Source: a bacterium (GTDB taxonomy: Bacteria; CLD3; SB21). Taken from it: a stretch of 64,000 bases of DNA. Each line of letters opens with the position of its first letter. The stretch's first letter is position 1. The notes under the pieces were generated by a model. That model saw only the letters and a program-made list of their open reading frames with translations. It made no database searches and was not told the origin of the DNA. The stretch spans positions 1-64,000 of the forward strand of contig JAIBAF010000014.1 of assembly GCA_019695335.1 (NCBI GenBank). Reading direction: 5' to 3'. Both the position numbers and the translations under genes were made by a program. Positions 9,253-18,502 of this stretch are shown piece after piece.

Positions 9253-10923
9253 ATGAGTTCGTTTAGAGATTATGCGATTGCTCCTGAGATTTTAAAAGCT
9301 ATTGACGAAATGGGTTTTACCGAGCCTTCTGAAATTCAGGCTCAGGCATTGCCCGTTTTGCTTGATTATACGGGTGATTTTATAGGACAAGCCCAGACCG
9401 GTACCGGTAAAACTGCCGCCTTTGGAATTCCGCTCGTTCAAAAATTGGATAAAAATGCAAAAGATGTTCAAGCGATTATTCTCGCACCTACCCGCGAATT
9501 GGCCATTCAAATTTCGGAAGAATTAAAAAAACTATCTAAATTTAAACACCTCAAAATCTTGCCGATTTACGGCGGTCAGGACATCGGGGTACAAATCCGA
9601 ACCATAAGGCAAGGTGTTCAAATCGTTGTCGGAACGCCGGGCCGCGTGGTCGATCACCTTCATCGGCAAACCTTGAATCTTTCAAAAATTCAGAATTTCG
9701 TTCTCGACGAAGCCGATGAAATGCTCGATATGGGTTTCCTGGAAGAAATCGAAGAAATTTTATCGAACATTGGTCCGCAACGAAGCATCTGGCTTTTTTC
9801 GGCCACATTAAGTCGCGAAATTCGTGCGATTGCCGATCGTTTCATGAGTGATCCTGAAGAAATCAGGATTCAACGTAAAACGGCTACGACCGAAAAAACC
9901 GAAGAGCTGTATTACACCGTCAGAAGAAATAACAAATTCGAAGCCCTCTGTCGTCTTATCGATCATACGCGCGATATGTACGGAATTATTTTTTGCCAGA
10001 CTAAATCTGATACTGCGGAAGTTGCAGAAAAGCTGGTTCAAAAAGGATTCAAAGCCGAGGCGCTTCACGGTGATATGAGCCAGGCTCAACGCGAACATGT
10101 GATGCGTAAATTCAAATCAAAGGGTTTACGCCTGCTCGTCGCCACGGACGTGGCTGCGCGAGGCATTGACGTCAATGATCTGTCACACGTGATCAATTAT
10201 TCGTTGCCGCAGGAATCGGAAAGTTATATCCACAGAATTGGCCGTACCGGTCGCGCCGGTAAAACCGGAATTGCTATTACACTCGTTTCACCGGAAGAAC
10301 AATACAAACTTCGCCGGCTTGAAGGAACGACGCGTAAAAAAATCATCAAGTCAAATATCCCGACGCTTGAAGAAATTATGGAGTCGACTATCGACCGAAC
10401 AATCGGTGAATTTGAAGAAGCTTTATCCAATCCTAAAGGTTTTGACCGCTACTTTAATCGCGTCGATCCTATTCTTAAAAAATATTCGGCCGAACAAATT
10501 GCTCAAGGTTTTGTTACATTGCTTTGTCGTGAAATTCTGGAGAAATACGAAGACGACAAAGAACTCAACGTTCCGGATAATTTCGGACAATCGAGTTCAC
10601 GACATCCCGGCAGACGTGATCAAATGATCGAACTCATCATTGACATCGGTCAGCGTGATAATCTTCAAACCGGAACTTTAATCGGCCGGATATGCAATAT
10701 CGCCGGGATTGAAGGACGAAAAATTGGCCGCGTTTTTATTCAAGACGACCGCACAACTTTTAAAATTGATCCTGAAGTTGCCGACATCGTCATTCGAAAA
10801 CTCAATGGCGTAAAAATTTGCGGTAAACCCGTTACGGTACAGCACAACGATCCGAAATTTAAAAATTTGCGTACGCTGATGCATAAGAAACATTCCGGCC
10901 GCAGACCATCATTCAAACGTTAG
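9253..10923 (+). CDS. deaD: DEAD-box ATP-dependent RNA helicase with DbpA-type RNA-binding domain
   Basis: RNA helicase of 556 residues, likely acting in ribosome assembly or mRNA unwinding. All core motifs are visible: Q motif (GFTEPSEIQAQALP), Walker A AQTGTGKT, PTRELA, DEADEMLD, SAT and HRIGRTGRAG. The C terminus (about 460-535: QRDNLQTGTLIGRICNIAG, IGRVFIQD) is the small RRM-like DbpA/CsdA RNA-binding domain. It stands alone between a terminator and the DUF2147 gene. The symbol is by domain layout; it could equally be called csdA. Confidence 0.93.
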   Translation: MSSFRDYAIAPEILKAIDEMGFTEPSEIQAQALPVLLDYTGDFIGQAQTGTGKTAAFGIPLVQKLDKNAKDVQAIILAPTRELAIQISEELKKLSKFKHLKILPIYGGQDIGVQIRTIRQGVQIVVGTPGRVVDHLHRQTLNLSKIQNFVLDEADEMLDMGFLEEIEEILSNIGPQRSIWLFSATLSREIRAIADRFMSDPEEIRIQRKTATTEKTEELYYTVRRNNKFEALCRLIDHTRDMYGIIFCQTKSDTAEVAEKLVQKGFKAEALHGDMSQAQREHVMRKFKSKGLRLLVATDVAARGIDVNDLSHVINYSLPQESESYIHRIGRTGRAGKTGIAITLVSPEEQYKLRRLEGTTRKKIIKSNIPTLEEIMESTIDRTIGEFEEALSNPKGFDRYFNRVDPILKKYSAEQIAQGFVTLLCREILEKYEDDKELNVPDNFGQSSSRHPGRRDQMIELIIDIGQRDNLQTGTLIGRICNIAGIEGRKIGRVFIQDDRTTFKIDPEVADIVIRKLNGVKICGKPVTVQHNDPKFKNLRTLMHKKHSGRRPSFKR

Positions 10924-10970
10924 AATCGTCCAACGTATTCTTAATTTGCTATAAAGCGAAGGAGGTTTGT

Positions 10971-11444
10971 ATGAAAGTACTTTGGTTTTGTTTGACGCTC
11001 ATTTTTTCGTCACTGTCGTTTGCAGGAAATGCCGATGACTTACTCGGGCTTTGGCTTAATGAAGAAGGAACAGCAAAAATCGAAATCTACAAACAGGATG
11101 GCAAATTTTTTGGAAAAATTGTCTGGCTCAAAGAGCCTACGTATACAGAAAAAGACGTAAAAGATGAAAATCATCCAAGCGTTAAACTTGGCGCACAAAA
11201 AGTAGACTTCAAAAACCCTGACGCAGCGCGCCAGAATGATCCGGTTCTAGGATTGGTTATTTTGCGAAATTTTAATTACGATACTGATGATGAAGAATGG
11301 GTTGATGGAAAAATTTACGATCCAAAGAAAGGCTCGGATTACAAAGCTTTTATGAGATTGGAAAATCCGGACAAATTGTATCTCCGAGGCTATATAGGCT
11401 TTTCGCTGATCGGACGAACAACTTACTGGTCCAGAACGAAGTAA
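10971..11444 (+). CDS. DUF2147 domain-containing secreted protein
   Basis: Protein of 157 residues with a signal peptide (cleavage near LSFAG). The mature part begins DDLLGLWLNEEGTAKIEIYKQ and contains GKIVWLKEP, the GKIYDPKKG motif and the ending LRGYIGFSLIGRTTYW, all typical of DUF2147, a lipocalin-like envelope family of uncertain role. The start is supported by a strong AAGGAGG site. An intrinsic terminator follows directly. Confidence 0.9.
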   Translation: MKVLWFCLTLIFSSLSFAGNADDLLGLWLNEEGTAKIEIYKQDGKFFGKIVWLKEPTYTEKDVKDENHPSVKLGAQKVDFKNPDAARQNDPVLGLVILRNFNYDTDDEEWVDGKIYDPKKGSDYKAFMRLENPDKLYLRGYIGFSLIGRTTYWSRTK

Positions 11445-11455
11445 ATACAAAAATT

Positions 11456-11481
11456 AAAGGGCTGTTCATCAGCCCTTTTTT
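11456..11481 (+). terminator. Rho-independent terminator after the DUF2147 gene
   Basis: AAAGGGCTG (11456-11464) and CAGCCCTTT (11470-11478) form a perfect 9-base stem with loop TTCAT, continuing into a T run. Confidence 0.9.
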
Positions 11482-11559
11482 ATTTCATAGTAACGGCCAC
11501 AGTTCACTATTTTGACGGTTCTCTCTTTACTCAAATCGTTAGCGTTCTTATATTGCTGT

Positions 11560-13197
11560 ATGAAAAAAATTTATACGATTTTACCGACGATCCTTATTGG
11601 TTTATTATTTTCAAGTAACGTAATTCAGAAGTCGGTACAAATCGATATTCAAAATATCCGGACTCACTTGAATTTTCTTGGTTCTGATTCTCTTCAAGGC
11701 CGTCTTCCCGGGTCCCCCGGATCAAAAAAAGCATCAGAATATATCGCTAATTCACTCTTATCATCAGGATTGACTCCTATCGGGAACGACAATTCTTTTT
11801 TTCAGGAAATTCCACTTCATGCAAGCAAGGCTTTGACTTCATCAGAAATGAAGTTGTTTTCTCCAGACGGCCGTATTGAAAATTTATTGCTTAAAAAGGA
11901 CTTTGTACTTTTCAAATCCGGAGCTCAAACTTTTATACCCAATCCAATTCCTGTAATATTTGTCGGCTATGGAATAGCTGCGCCTGAATTTGATTACAAC
12001 GATTATCAATCGGTAGATGTTGAAGGAAAAATCGTTGTTTTTTTGGGTGGCGAACCTGTTTCCAATGATTCTTCATTTTTTGACGGAACATCACCTTCTA
12101 TTTACAGTTTTCCTGAAACCAAACAAAAAATTGCTTTGGCCCGTGGCGCCAGAGGAAGCATTTTAATACCTAATATTAATCAAGACATTGATTTTCAATG
12201 GAGCCATATTGTCAAAGATTTTTCTTTTGAGGACATTTCCTTGACATATGCACCGGCGGGAAACTTGTGTATTATGATGAACCCCAATTCGGCTCAGAAG
12301 CTTTTCGATGACGCTCCCACCTCGTTAGTGGATGTTTTTAAATTGGAAGAATCGCATCAAATCAAAAGTTTTGACTTAAATACTCAGTTATCGTTTCGTG
12401 GTGAATTTGCAGAGAAAGACTTTATTGAAAACAACATTGTAGGACTAATTGAAGGTACCGATCCTAAACTTAAAGACAGCTATGTGCTGGTAACTGCACA
12501 TTATGATCATCTGGGAATTGGTCCTGCAGTCAACGGAGATTCTATATACGACGGAGTCGTTGACAATGCTTCAGGAGTTGCGGTTACATTGGAATTAGCT
12601 CGATTTTTATCGATCAATAAGCCTAAACGTTCCGTTGTTTTTCTCTTCGTAACTGGTGAAGAATTCGGCTTGCTTGGATCGTTTTATTATATCGATCATC
12701 CTGTCGTCCCGTTATATAAAACAGTTGCTAATGTCAATATTGACGGAGTCGCTATTTTTGATACATTTAATGACGTCGTCGGTATCGGATCGGAAATTTC
12801 TGATCTAGGTACAATGTTGAAAGATATGCTAAAAAGAAATAATATGAATTTGTCGAGTATTCCTGAACCCTTTCTCCAAAGTGAATCGTTTTCTCGATCG
12901 GATAATTACGCTTTTGCACAAGCGGGTATTCCTTCTATCCTGATCATGGATGGGCTTAATCACAAACATGATTCGTATGAGAATTCAGTCGAACAAATGA
13001 TTACATGGGCTTTAGAAAGATATCATTCCCCCTTTGATGATCTTAGCCAACCCATTAACTATGACGCTATTTATCAACATACTGAATTGTTAGAACAATT
13101 TATTACATTGATATCGAATAGTTCCAAAACTCCTTCCTGGAAACCGGGTTCTTCATATATTAATGCACGACTTCAATCGATTGCTGAAAAGAAATGA
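11560..13197 (+). CDS. M28-family zinc aminopeptidase, exported
   Basis: Predicted secreted or periplasmic metallo-aminopeptidase of 545 residues. I start it at ATG 11560, which begins an N-terminal export signal (KKIYTILPTILIGLLFSS); an in-frame upstream start at 11512 would put 16 residues before it. A PA-like insert (about 130-265) precedes the catalytic domain. Di-zinc motifs are HYDHLG (about 314-319), YDGVVDNASG, the catalytic TGEEFGLLGS and a late SDNYAFAQAGIPS segment. It ends in an ATGA overlap with the PstS-like gene, implying coupled translation. Confidence 0.88.
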   Translation: MKKIYTILPTILIGLLFSSNVIQKSVQIDIQNIRTHLNFLGSDSLQGRLPGSPGSKKASEYIANSLLSSGLTPIGNDNSFFQEIPLHASKALTSSEMKLFSPDGRIENLLLKKDFVLFKSGAQTFIPNPIPVIFVGYGIAAPEFDYNDYQSVDVEGKIVVFLGGEPVSNDSSFFDGTSPSIYSFPETKQKIALARGARGSILIPNINQDIDFQWSHIVKDFSFEDISLTYAPAGNLCIMMNPNSAQKLFDDAPTSLVDVFKLEESHQIKSFDLNTQLSFRGEFAEKDFIENNIVGLIEGTDPKLKDSYVLVTAHYDHLGIGPAVNGDSIYDGVVDNASGVAVTLELARFLSINKPKRSVVFLFVTGEEFGLLGSFYYIDHPVVPLYKTVANVNIDGVAIFDTFNDVVGIGSEISDLGTMLKDMLKRNNMNLSSIPEPFLQSESFSRSDNYAFAQAGIPSILIMDGLNHKHDSYENSVEQMITWALERYHSPFDDLSQPINYDAIYQHTELLEQFITLISNSSKTPSWKPGSSYINARLQSIAEKK

Positions 13198-14024
13198 AAA
13201 AAATACTTTTTGTAATAAGTTTAGTATTATCAGGCTGTTCTTTGTTTAATGCAAGTGCTTCTAAGGTGTCAAGAACAATTCATATTCAAGGTTCAGATAC
13301 CATGGTTCTTTTAACAACATCATGGGCCGAAGAATACATGAAAAAAAATTCGTCAATATCAGTTTATGCTGAAGGGGGAGGCTCTGCAGTTGGAATTAAA
13401 GCATTAATCGAAGGAAAAGTTGATATTTGTGCATCCTCCAGGCCACTTCAGGCAAGCGAAGTCCGCAAAATAGCTGAAAAATATGGATCAATTTCAGTAT
13501 CATTTCTGGTGGCAAAAGATGCTCTCAGTGTTTATCTCAATCCAAATAACCCCATTCGTGACCTCACATTTGAGCAAGTCAAAGGAATTTTCACAGGAAA
13601 AATTAAGAATTGGAAAGAGGTTGGCGGCCAGGATCAGTCAATCCATGTAATCATTCGATCTCCAAATTCCGGAACCTATCTTTACTTCAAAGAACACGTA
13701 TTGAATGAAGAAGGTTATAGTGAGTTAGCTCAGGTTCTTCCAACGACTTCTGCAATTATCAATGAAGTTCTGGTCGATAATAACGCTATAGGATATGGGG
13801 GATTAGCATACGGAAAAGATCAAGTGATACATTGTCGAATCAATGGGATAGAGGCTACTGAAAAAAACGTACGGAATGATCAATATCCGATCATTCGATA
13901 CCTATATCTATACACTCGTCAACGGCCGCAAAATGATGTTAAATCTTTCATTGATTGGATTCTAACCGCCGAAGGACAAGATATTGTCAAAAAATCAGGA
14001 TATATTCCATTATTAATAAGATAA
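13194..14024 (+). CDS. PstS-like phosphate-binding lipoprotein
   Basis: Periplasmic substrate-binding protein of 276 residues with a lipobox (LVLSGC, Cys15). The fold begins IHIQGSDTMVLLTTSWAEEY, with the family motifs EGGGSAVGIKALIEGKVDI and SPNSGTYLYFKEHVL that contact phosphate in PstS proteins. No pstCAB permease or ATPase genes are present; instead it overlaps the peptidase by four bases. It may be an orphan high-affinity phosphate binder or a sensor. Binding of phosphate itself is inferred from family resemblance. Confidence 0.83.
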   Translation: MKKILFVISLVLSGCSLFNASASKVSRTIHIQGSDTMVLLTTSWAEEYMKKNSSISVYAEGGGSAVGIKALIEGKVDICASSRPLQASEVRKIAEKYGSISVSFLVAKDALSVYLNPNNPIRDLTFEQVKGIFTGKIKNWKEVGGQDQSIHVIIRSPNSGTYLYFKEHVLNEEGYSELAQVLPTTSAIINEVLVDNNAIGYGGLAYGKDQVIHCRINGIEATEKNVRNDQYPIIRYLYLYTRQRPQNDVKSFIDWILTAEGQDIVKKSGYIPLLIR

Positions 14025-14090
14025 AAGTCATTCTAATTCTTAATTCTAATGATTATATTTCTATTATTTTAATTTAAAACGGAGGTTACG

Positions 14091-14642
14091 ATGTTAAAAG
14101 CATTTATTTCTTTTTGTCTTATGATTTGTATGATATCATGTAAACCTGAAACGAAACCGGTACAGCTTAAGTCCGGAGATGTTATATTTAAAGCACCATC
14201 TGAGTGGGTAAGTGAGGTTCCTACCAATTCAATGAGAAAAGCGCAGTTCAAATTAACGGGAGCAGACAAAGTAGACGCTGAATTAGCTGTTTTCTTTTTC
14301 CCTGGCGCTGGTGGCACGGTAGATGCAAACTTGAACAGATGGTACGGCCAATTTAAGCAACCTGACGGATCCAATACCAAAGACAAGGCTGAAAAAACTG
14401 AAGTTCAGGTAAATGATATATCGGTATCAGTCGTATACGTCACAGGGATATATTTAAAACCTCGGGATCCGTCCATGATGGGTGGTGGCCCGGTTGATGA
14501 AATGACGGACTACGCGATGCGGGCCGCAATTGTCGAAACAGCGAATGGTCCTTGGTTTTTTAAGGCGGTAGGCCCTAAAATTACAATAGACAGTCATAAG
14601 AATTCTTTTGACGAATTTGTAAAAACATTTGAAATAAAATAA
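14091..14642 (+). CDS. Hypothetical lipoprotein
   Basis: Protein of 183 residues with a lipoprotein-type signal (MICMISC, Cys about 17) and a GGAGG site before ATG 14091. The mature part has APSEWVSEVPTNSMRKAQF, a pattern of envelope proteins that take up surface-damaging or carrier roles in FCB bacteria, but I do not recognise a named domain. It could be co-transcribed with the peptidase and PstS-like genes (66-base gap). Its transcript ends at a terminator located inside the convergent glgA gene. Confidence 0.7.
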   Translation: MLKAFISFCLMICMISCKPETKPVQLKSGDVIFKAPSEWVSEVPTNSMRKAQFKLTGADKVDAELAVFFFPGAGGTVDANLNRWYGQFKQPDGSNTKDKAEKTEVQVNDISVSVVYVTGIYLKPRDPSMMGGGPVDEMTDYAMRAAIVETANGPWFFKAVGPKITIDSHKNSFDEFVKTFEIK

Positions 14643-14644
14643 TT

Positions 14645-16114
14645 TTATTTGTTTTTATTGCGCTTAATATAGGCTTCTTCATAAAGAAGCCTATATTTTT
14701 TTGCAGAAGAATTCCATGAAAAGTCTTTTTTCATTCCGTTTATCTGTATTTTGTTCCATGTTGTTTTATCTTTGAACGTAGCTAAGGCTCTATTTACGGT
14801 CGTAAACAAAGCATATACGGTTGAATCATTAAAGTTGAATCCATTACCGTTTGATTGATCATAATGTTCATGCCAGTCCAAAACCGTATCGGCTAACCCA
14901 CCGGTTTTGCGAACTATTGGAACTGTTCCATACCTTAAACTGTACATTTGATTCAATCCACAGGGTTCATACAATGATGGCATGAGAAATATATCTGCTC
15001 CCGCTTCTATTAAGTGTGCCAACTCATTACTAAATCCAATGTATGACCAAAATTTATGAGGAATGGCATGTGCTATCGCTCGAAATAGATGTTCGAATCG
15101 ATCTTCACCGCTTCCCAATAAAACCCATTGTGCCTCAAGCAATGCCAGATCACTCAAAGCATCCGCAATAAGATCGAATCCTTTTTGCGTTACTAAACGT
15201 GATACTATTCCGATTAACGGTATATCAGGATTAAATGGAATGGATGTATTTTTTAGTAAGAACTCCTTATTCTTCAGCTTTTGATCAAGCCTATCCTTGT
15301 CATAATGAAAAGGGATGTGTGGATCGCTTTGTGGATCCCAAGTGTGGTAATCAATACCATTAATTACGCCATGAAGGTCGCTTCGGCGTGGCCATAGCAC
15401 TGTTTCCATTCCTTCGCCGAATTCATCAGTTAAAATCTCTTGCGCATAGGTTTCACTTACTGTATTAATCACTTCGGAAAAGACTATGCCTGTTTTTAAA
15501 AAACTAAATGTATTGTAAAATTCATAAGGCCCGCCCGGACTATAGCCTACTCTTTTCAATTCTGCTTTATCTAAAGTAGATTCGGGAAATCGACCTTGAT
15601 AGGCAATATTATGAATAGACATTATAGTTGCAGTCTTATCAAACATTCGGTCCCAATTATAGTTGTCTTTTAAAAATACAGGTATAAGACCGGTTTGCCA
15701 GTCATTACAATGGATCACGTCAGGGACCCATTTCATGTATTGCAGCGATTCAATAACCGCTTTACAAAATAAAATATATCGTTCGTCCTCATCCGGATCC
15801 ATTGTATAGATGTAACGCCTGTAAAAATAATGGGGGCAATCAATAAAATAGACATCGATATCTGATTGTGGTAATTTCGATCTTAGCACATGCACTGAGC
15901 GCACAATACCCGCTACACGGATAGGGATTTCACCGATCTCGGACTCATAATGCAATGAATATTTGCTTTCGTCGATAAGAGAGTATTTAGGCAGGAAAAC
16001 TTTAACTTCACAACCGATTTCGGTCAAAGCTTTAGGTAAAGCTCCAATGACGTCGGCCAAACCGCCCGTCTTGGCAAAAGGGGCACATTCGCTGGCAGCT
16101 ATTGCAATTTTCAT
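14645..16114 (-). CDS. glgA: Glycogen synthase (ADP-glucose type)
   Basis: GT5 glycosyltransferase of 489 residues that elongates alpha-1,4-glucan from ADP-glucose. It starts with MKIAIAASECAPFAKTGGLADV (the KTGGL motif binds the nucleotide sugar) and has HNIAYQGRFP, the mid-protein GIVSRLVTQKG and the C-terminal catalytic stretch EPCGLNQMYSLRYGTVPIVR with KTGGLADTV. It is the last gene of a five-gene - strand run, 12 bases after the esterase gene. Other glycogen genes (glgC, glgB, glgP) are not here. Confidence 0.96.
   Translation of the reverse strand: MKIAIAASECAPFAKTGGLADVIGALPKALTEIGCEVKVFLPKYSLIDESKYSLHYESEIGEIPIRVAGIVRSVHVLRSKLPQSDIDVYFIDCPHYFYRRYIYTMDPDEDERYILFCKAVIESLQYMKWVPDVIHCNDWQTGLIPVFLKDNYNWDRMFDKTATIMSIHNIAYQGRFPESTLDKAELKRVGYSPGGPYEFYNTFSFLKTGIVFSEVINTVSETYAQEILTDEFGEGMETVLWPRRSDLHGVINGIDYHTWDPQSDPHIPFHYDKDRLDQKLKNKEFLLKNTSIPFNPDIPLIGIVSRLVTQKGFDLIADALSDLALLEAQWVLLGSGEDRFEHLFRAIAHAIPHKFWSYIGFSNELAHLIEAGADIFLMPSLYEPCGLNQMYSLRYGTVPIVRKTGGLADTVLDWHEHYDQSNGNGFNFNDSTVYALFTTVNRALATFKDKTTWNKIQINGMKKDFSWNSSAKKYRLLYEEAYIKRNKNK
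14666..14702 (+). terminator. Terminator for the lipoprotein gene, inside the glgA coding end
   Basis: AATATAGGCTTCTT (14666-14679) pairs perfectly with AAGAAGCCTATATT (14684-14697) with a 4-base loop, followed by T through 14702. On the other strand the same bases encode glgA residues YRLLYEEAYI near its C terminus. The 14-base stem and T run make it a strong + strand terminator. Confidence 0.85.
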
Positions 16115-16126
16115 TAAGTGAATAAT

Positions 16127-16840
16127 TTATAAATAATGACCGATCATTTGTTGCCAATACGGCCAATCGTGCCCGACACCATTATCCCAGAAGTAATAAT
16201 GATGCCGAATACTCCTTTCACTAAGAACTTTGTGAAAAAATTCATTTCGTTCACGGCAAGGATCCAGATCGCTTGTAACAAGTGTCAGTTCAGTTTTGCC
16301 ATTATAGTGGTCAATATAATAGGGATCACTAAGATGTTGCATATAATGAGCTGGGTTATTGTAATAACAAAGATCATCATAATAACCATTTAGAAAGCCT
16401 TGAATTGTAAAAGATCCGCTCAAACTGATTGCTTTATCAACGAGTTCAGGATGTTTAAGTGCAAAATTGACTGCATGATAACCTCCGAAACTACAGCCGA
16501 AAAGAATCAAATAGCCTGATCCTGTTTGATGTCTTACATACGGAAGAAATTCATGAATTAAATATTCTTCGTAAATAACATGCCGTCTTACTTTCTCATG
16601 CGGATGAATGGTTTCATTGTACCAGCTGTCATTATTAATAGAATTTACACAAAAGATCTGAATAAGCCCATTGTCTATTTTTCCAGCAATAGGCTCAATC
16701 ATTCTGCGATCGGAGAACTCGAAATGATTTCCCAAAGTCGTCGGAAATACTACAACCGGCGCTCCAGTATTGCCAAAATGGATAAAATCCATTTGTTTAT
16801 TCAATCTTTCACTATACCATCCATGCATATAATGTTGCAT
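16127..16840 (-). CDS. Esterase-family alpha/beta hydrolase (esterase D-like)
   Basis: Cytoplasmic hydrolase of 237 residues with no signal peptide. The nucleophile elbow GCSFGG places the catalytic Ser at 117; the C-terminal GVGHDWPYWQQ supplies the likely catalytic His, and an Asp in SDLDPC may complete the triad. This is the putative-esterase (esterase D / antigen 85-like) fold. A GAGGAG site lies 5 bases before the ATG. Its place directly upstream of glgA may hint at acylated carbohydrate substrates, but that is inference from context. Confidence 0.85.
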   Translation of the reverse strand: MQHYMHGWYSERLNKQMDFIHFGNTGAPVVVFPTTLGNHFEFSDRRMIEPIAGKIDNGLIQIFCVNSINNDSWYNETIHPHEKVRRHVIYEEYLIHEFLPYVRHQTGSGYLILFGCSFGGYHAVNFALKHPELVDKAISLSGSFTIQGFLNGYYDDLCYYNNPAHYMQHLSDPYYIDHYNGKTELTLVTSDLDPCRERNEFFHKVLSERSIRHHYYFWDNGVGHDWPYWQQMIGHYL

Positions 16841-16873
16841 GTATCTCCTCGCAAGAATAGAAAATTAAATTCT

Positions 16874-17635
16874 TTAAACGCCTTCCATTGATTCCAATTC
16901 GGCTCTTATTGATCCTACGGCAATTTTACTTTTCATTAAAACAGGTATTTTTCTTGCATCATCGGTTAGCCAAATATTAAGATCGGATCGGTTTTTAAAA
17001 GGTCCTATGGGTGTTTGAACGACAATACATTCGAAATCACCGGCAGTTACGGAAACTCGCTCCTTCCGCAACACTTTTACGATAACATCACGATACTTTC
17101 CATTGTCAAAAGTTGACAGTGTAATCTCATTTCCGATAGCTAGAGGCTGTGTCCGTATGTAATAGAAAGCTGATATAATATCCTGAACATAAACAGGGAC
17201 ATTTACTTCTGTTTGTCCAGAATCAACATCGGCTATCGATGCTTTGCCCGTATCATGATGAAAATCGACTACAAAATTTCGTTTATATCCACCTTCGCTT
17301 GTATTTTTGACATAACGAAGAGGGTATATACCTTCCATATCGACATACGTTTCCAGTCGATTTCTTACTTTATATAGCGTTGAAAAAAAGGCGTTGGAGT
17401 TTGTAACAGCTGAAATAGAATAACAAGGCCGATCGTTGATTGTCGTTGCACTTTCTACGTTTAGGACCGCTGTGCCGGCACTAATAAATTCCCACCCGAT
17501 CGAAAATGATAACTTTTCGCCAACCTTAAATGCATTGTTCTGAATTTTTCGGAGTGATTCGTCTTGGTATTTACTTTCTTCAGCATTCGAAGTTATGTAA
17601 ACCGTTAAAAAAACAACCAATAATTTAATGATCAT
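16874..17635 (-). CDS. DUF3108 domain-containing exported protein
   Basis: Protein of 253 residues with an N-terminal signal sequence. The mature start FKVGEKLSFSIGWEFISAGTA and later DMEGIYPLRYVKNTSEGGYKR and VWLTDDARKIPVLMKSKI-like segments match DUF3108, a periplasmic family of unknown function. The start overlaps the phosphatase stop as ATGA, so translation is probably coupled. The esterase follows after 33 bases. Confidence 0.86.
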   Translation of the reverse strand: MIIKLLVVFLTVYITSNAEESKYQDESLRKIQNNAFKVGEKLSFSIGWEFISAGTAVLNVESATTINDRPCYSISAVTNSNAFFSTLYKVRNRLETYVDMEGIYPLRYVKNTSEGGYKRNFVVDFHHDTGKASIADVDSGQTEVNVPVYVQDIISAFYYIRTQPLAIGNEITLSTFDNGKYRDVIVKVLRKERVSVTAGDFECIVVQTPIGPFKNRSDLNIWLTDDARKIPVLMKSKIAVGSIRAELESMEGV

Positions 17636-18489
17636 GAGCTGATTAAATTAGGATAGATTTTTTGATTGGCTCGATGAATAATATTGGGAAATATTTCGTC
17701 AAGCACGTTCCGAATTTCATTAAATGTTTTTTGATAGAATTCAATGCCGAGCCCCATTGGGTCGGGAATTGAATCTATCAATCCTGCCGATCGTTCCTTT
17801 CCAAAAGCTTTTAATAAGAATGTTTTGTGCCTTGCGCTCGGAAAATTGTCCAAAATAAAATTAAGATGATCGATAGATAGCGCAAAAATAATATCGGATT
17901 GCTCGACTAAGACTCGATTAATTGATTTTGACCGGATTGCAGAAATATCTATACCGTTTTGTTGTGCTATTTGGACAGATTTTTCAGATGGCTTATTACC
18001 CTCAAAAGCATAGATACCGCATGATTGAATCCAAATTTTATCTAGCAGGCTTGGAGGCGCTTCTTCTTTAACTTTCTTCTGCAAGATCCCTTCTGCCATA
18101 GGGCTACGGCACATGTTTCCCGTACAAACAAATAGAACAGAATAAATATCATTAAAACTATAGGTTCCCATATAACTCTCTACAATATTAAACGGCCGAT
18201 CCAGATTATCCAACGGCGATTTTATTATTTTTGGTTCTGTGGGTCGCTGACGATCATTTCTGGGCGAGATTTTTTTTATTGAACTGATTCGTCGTTTTGA
18301 AATTATCTTCTTTCTGGTTTTTGACTTTTCATTTTTATTTTTTTTCTTAACTATTTTTTTTGAGCCAACTTTAGCGTGTTTCTTTTTCTTGATCGTTTTG
18401 CTTTTTGAGGTGCTTTTTTTCACTCGTGCTTTCTTTTTTTTCAAAAGTTTTTTTTGAGTTTTTTTAAGTTTCTTTTTTTTCTTTTTCAT
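17632..18489 (-). CDS. Low-molecular-weight protein tyrosine phosphatase with lysine-rich N-terminal tail
   Basis: Protein of 285 residues starting at ATG 18489 (a TTG at 18513 is possible but would overlap the upstream stop). Residues 1-75 are an extremely basic tail of Lys, Arg and Ser with no hydrophobic core. The phosphatase domain begins near 115 with the P-loop CTGNMCRS (Cys122) and ends with the general-acid IPDPMG motif, as in arsenate reductase / LMW-PTP enzymes. The usual family length is about 150 residues, so the tail is an addition. It could bind nucleic acid, polyphosphate or another acidic polymer. Gene order places it between a radical SAM enzyme and a DUF3108 protein. Confidence 0.87.
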   Translation of the reverse strand: MKKKKKKLKKTQKKLLKKKKARVKKSTSKSKTIKKKKHAKVGSKKIVKKKNKNEKSKTRKKIISKRRISSIKKISPRNDRQRPTEPKIIKSPLDNLDRPFNIVESYMGTYSFNDIYSVLFVCTGNMCRSPMAEGILQKKVKEEAPPSLLDKIWIQSCGIYAFEGNKPSEKSVQIAQQNGIDISAIRSKSINRVLVEQSDIIFALSIDHLNFILDNFPSARHKTFLLKAFGKERSAGLIDSIPDPMGLGIEFYQKTFNEIRNVLDEIFPNIIHRANQKIYPNLISS

Positions 18490-18502
18490 AGGGTAACTGT
18501 TT

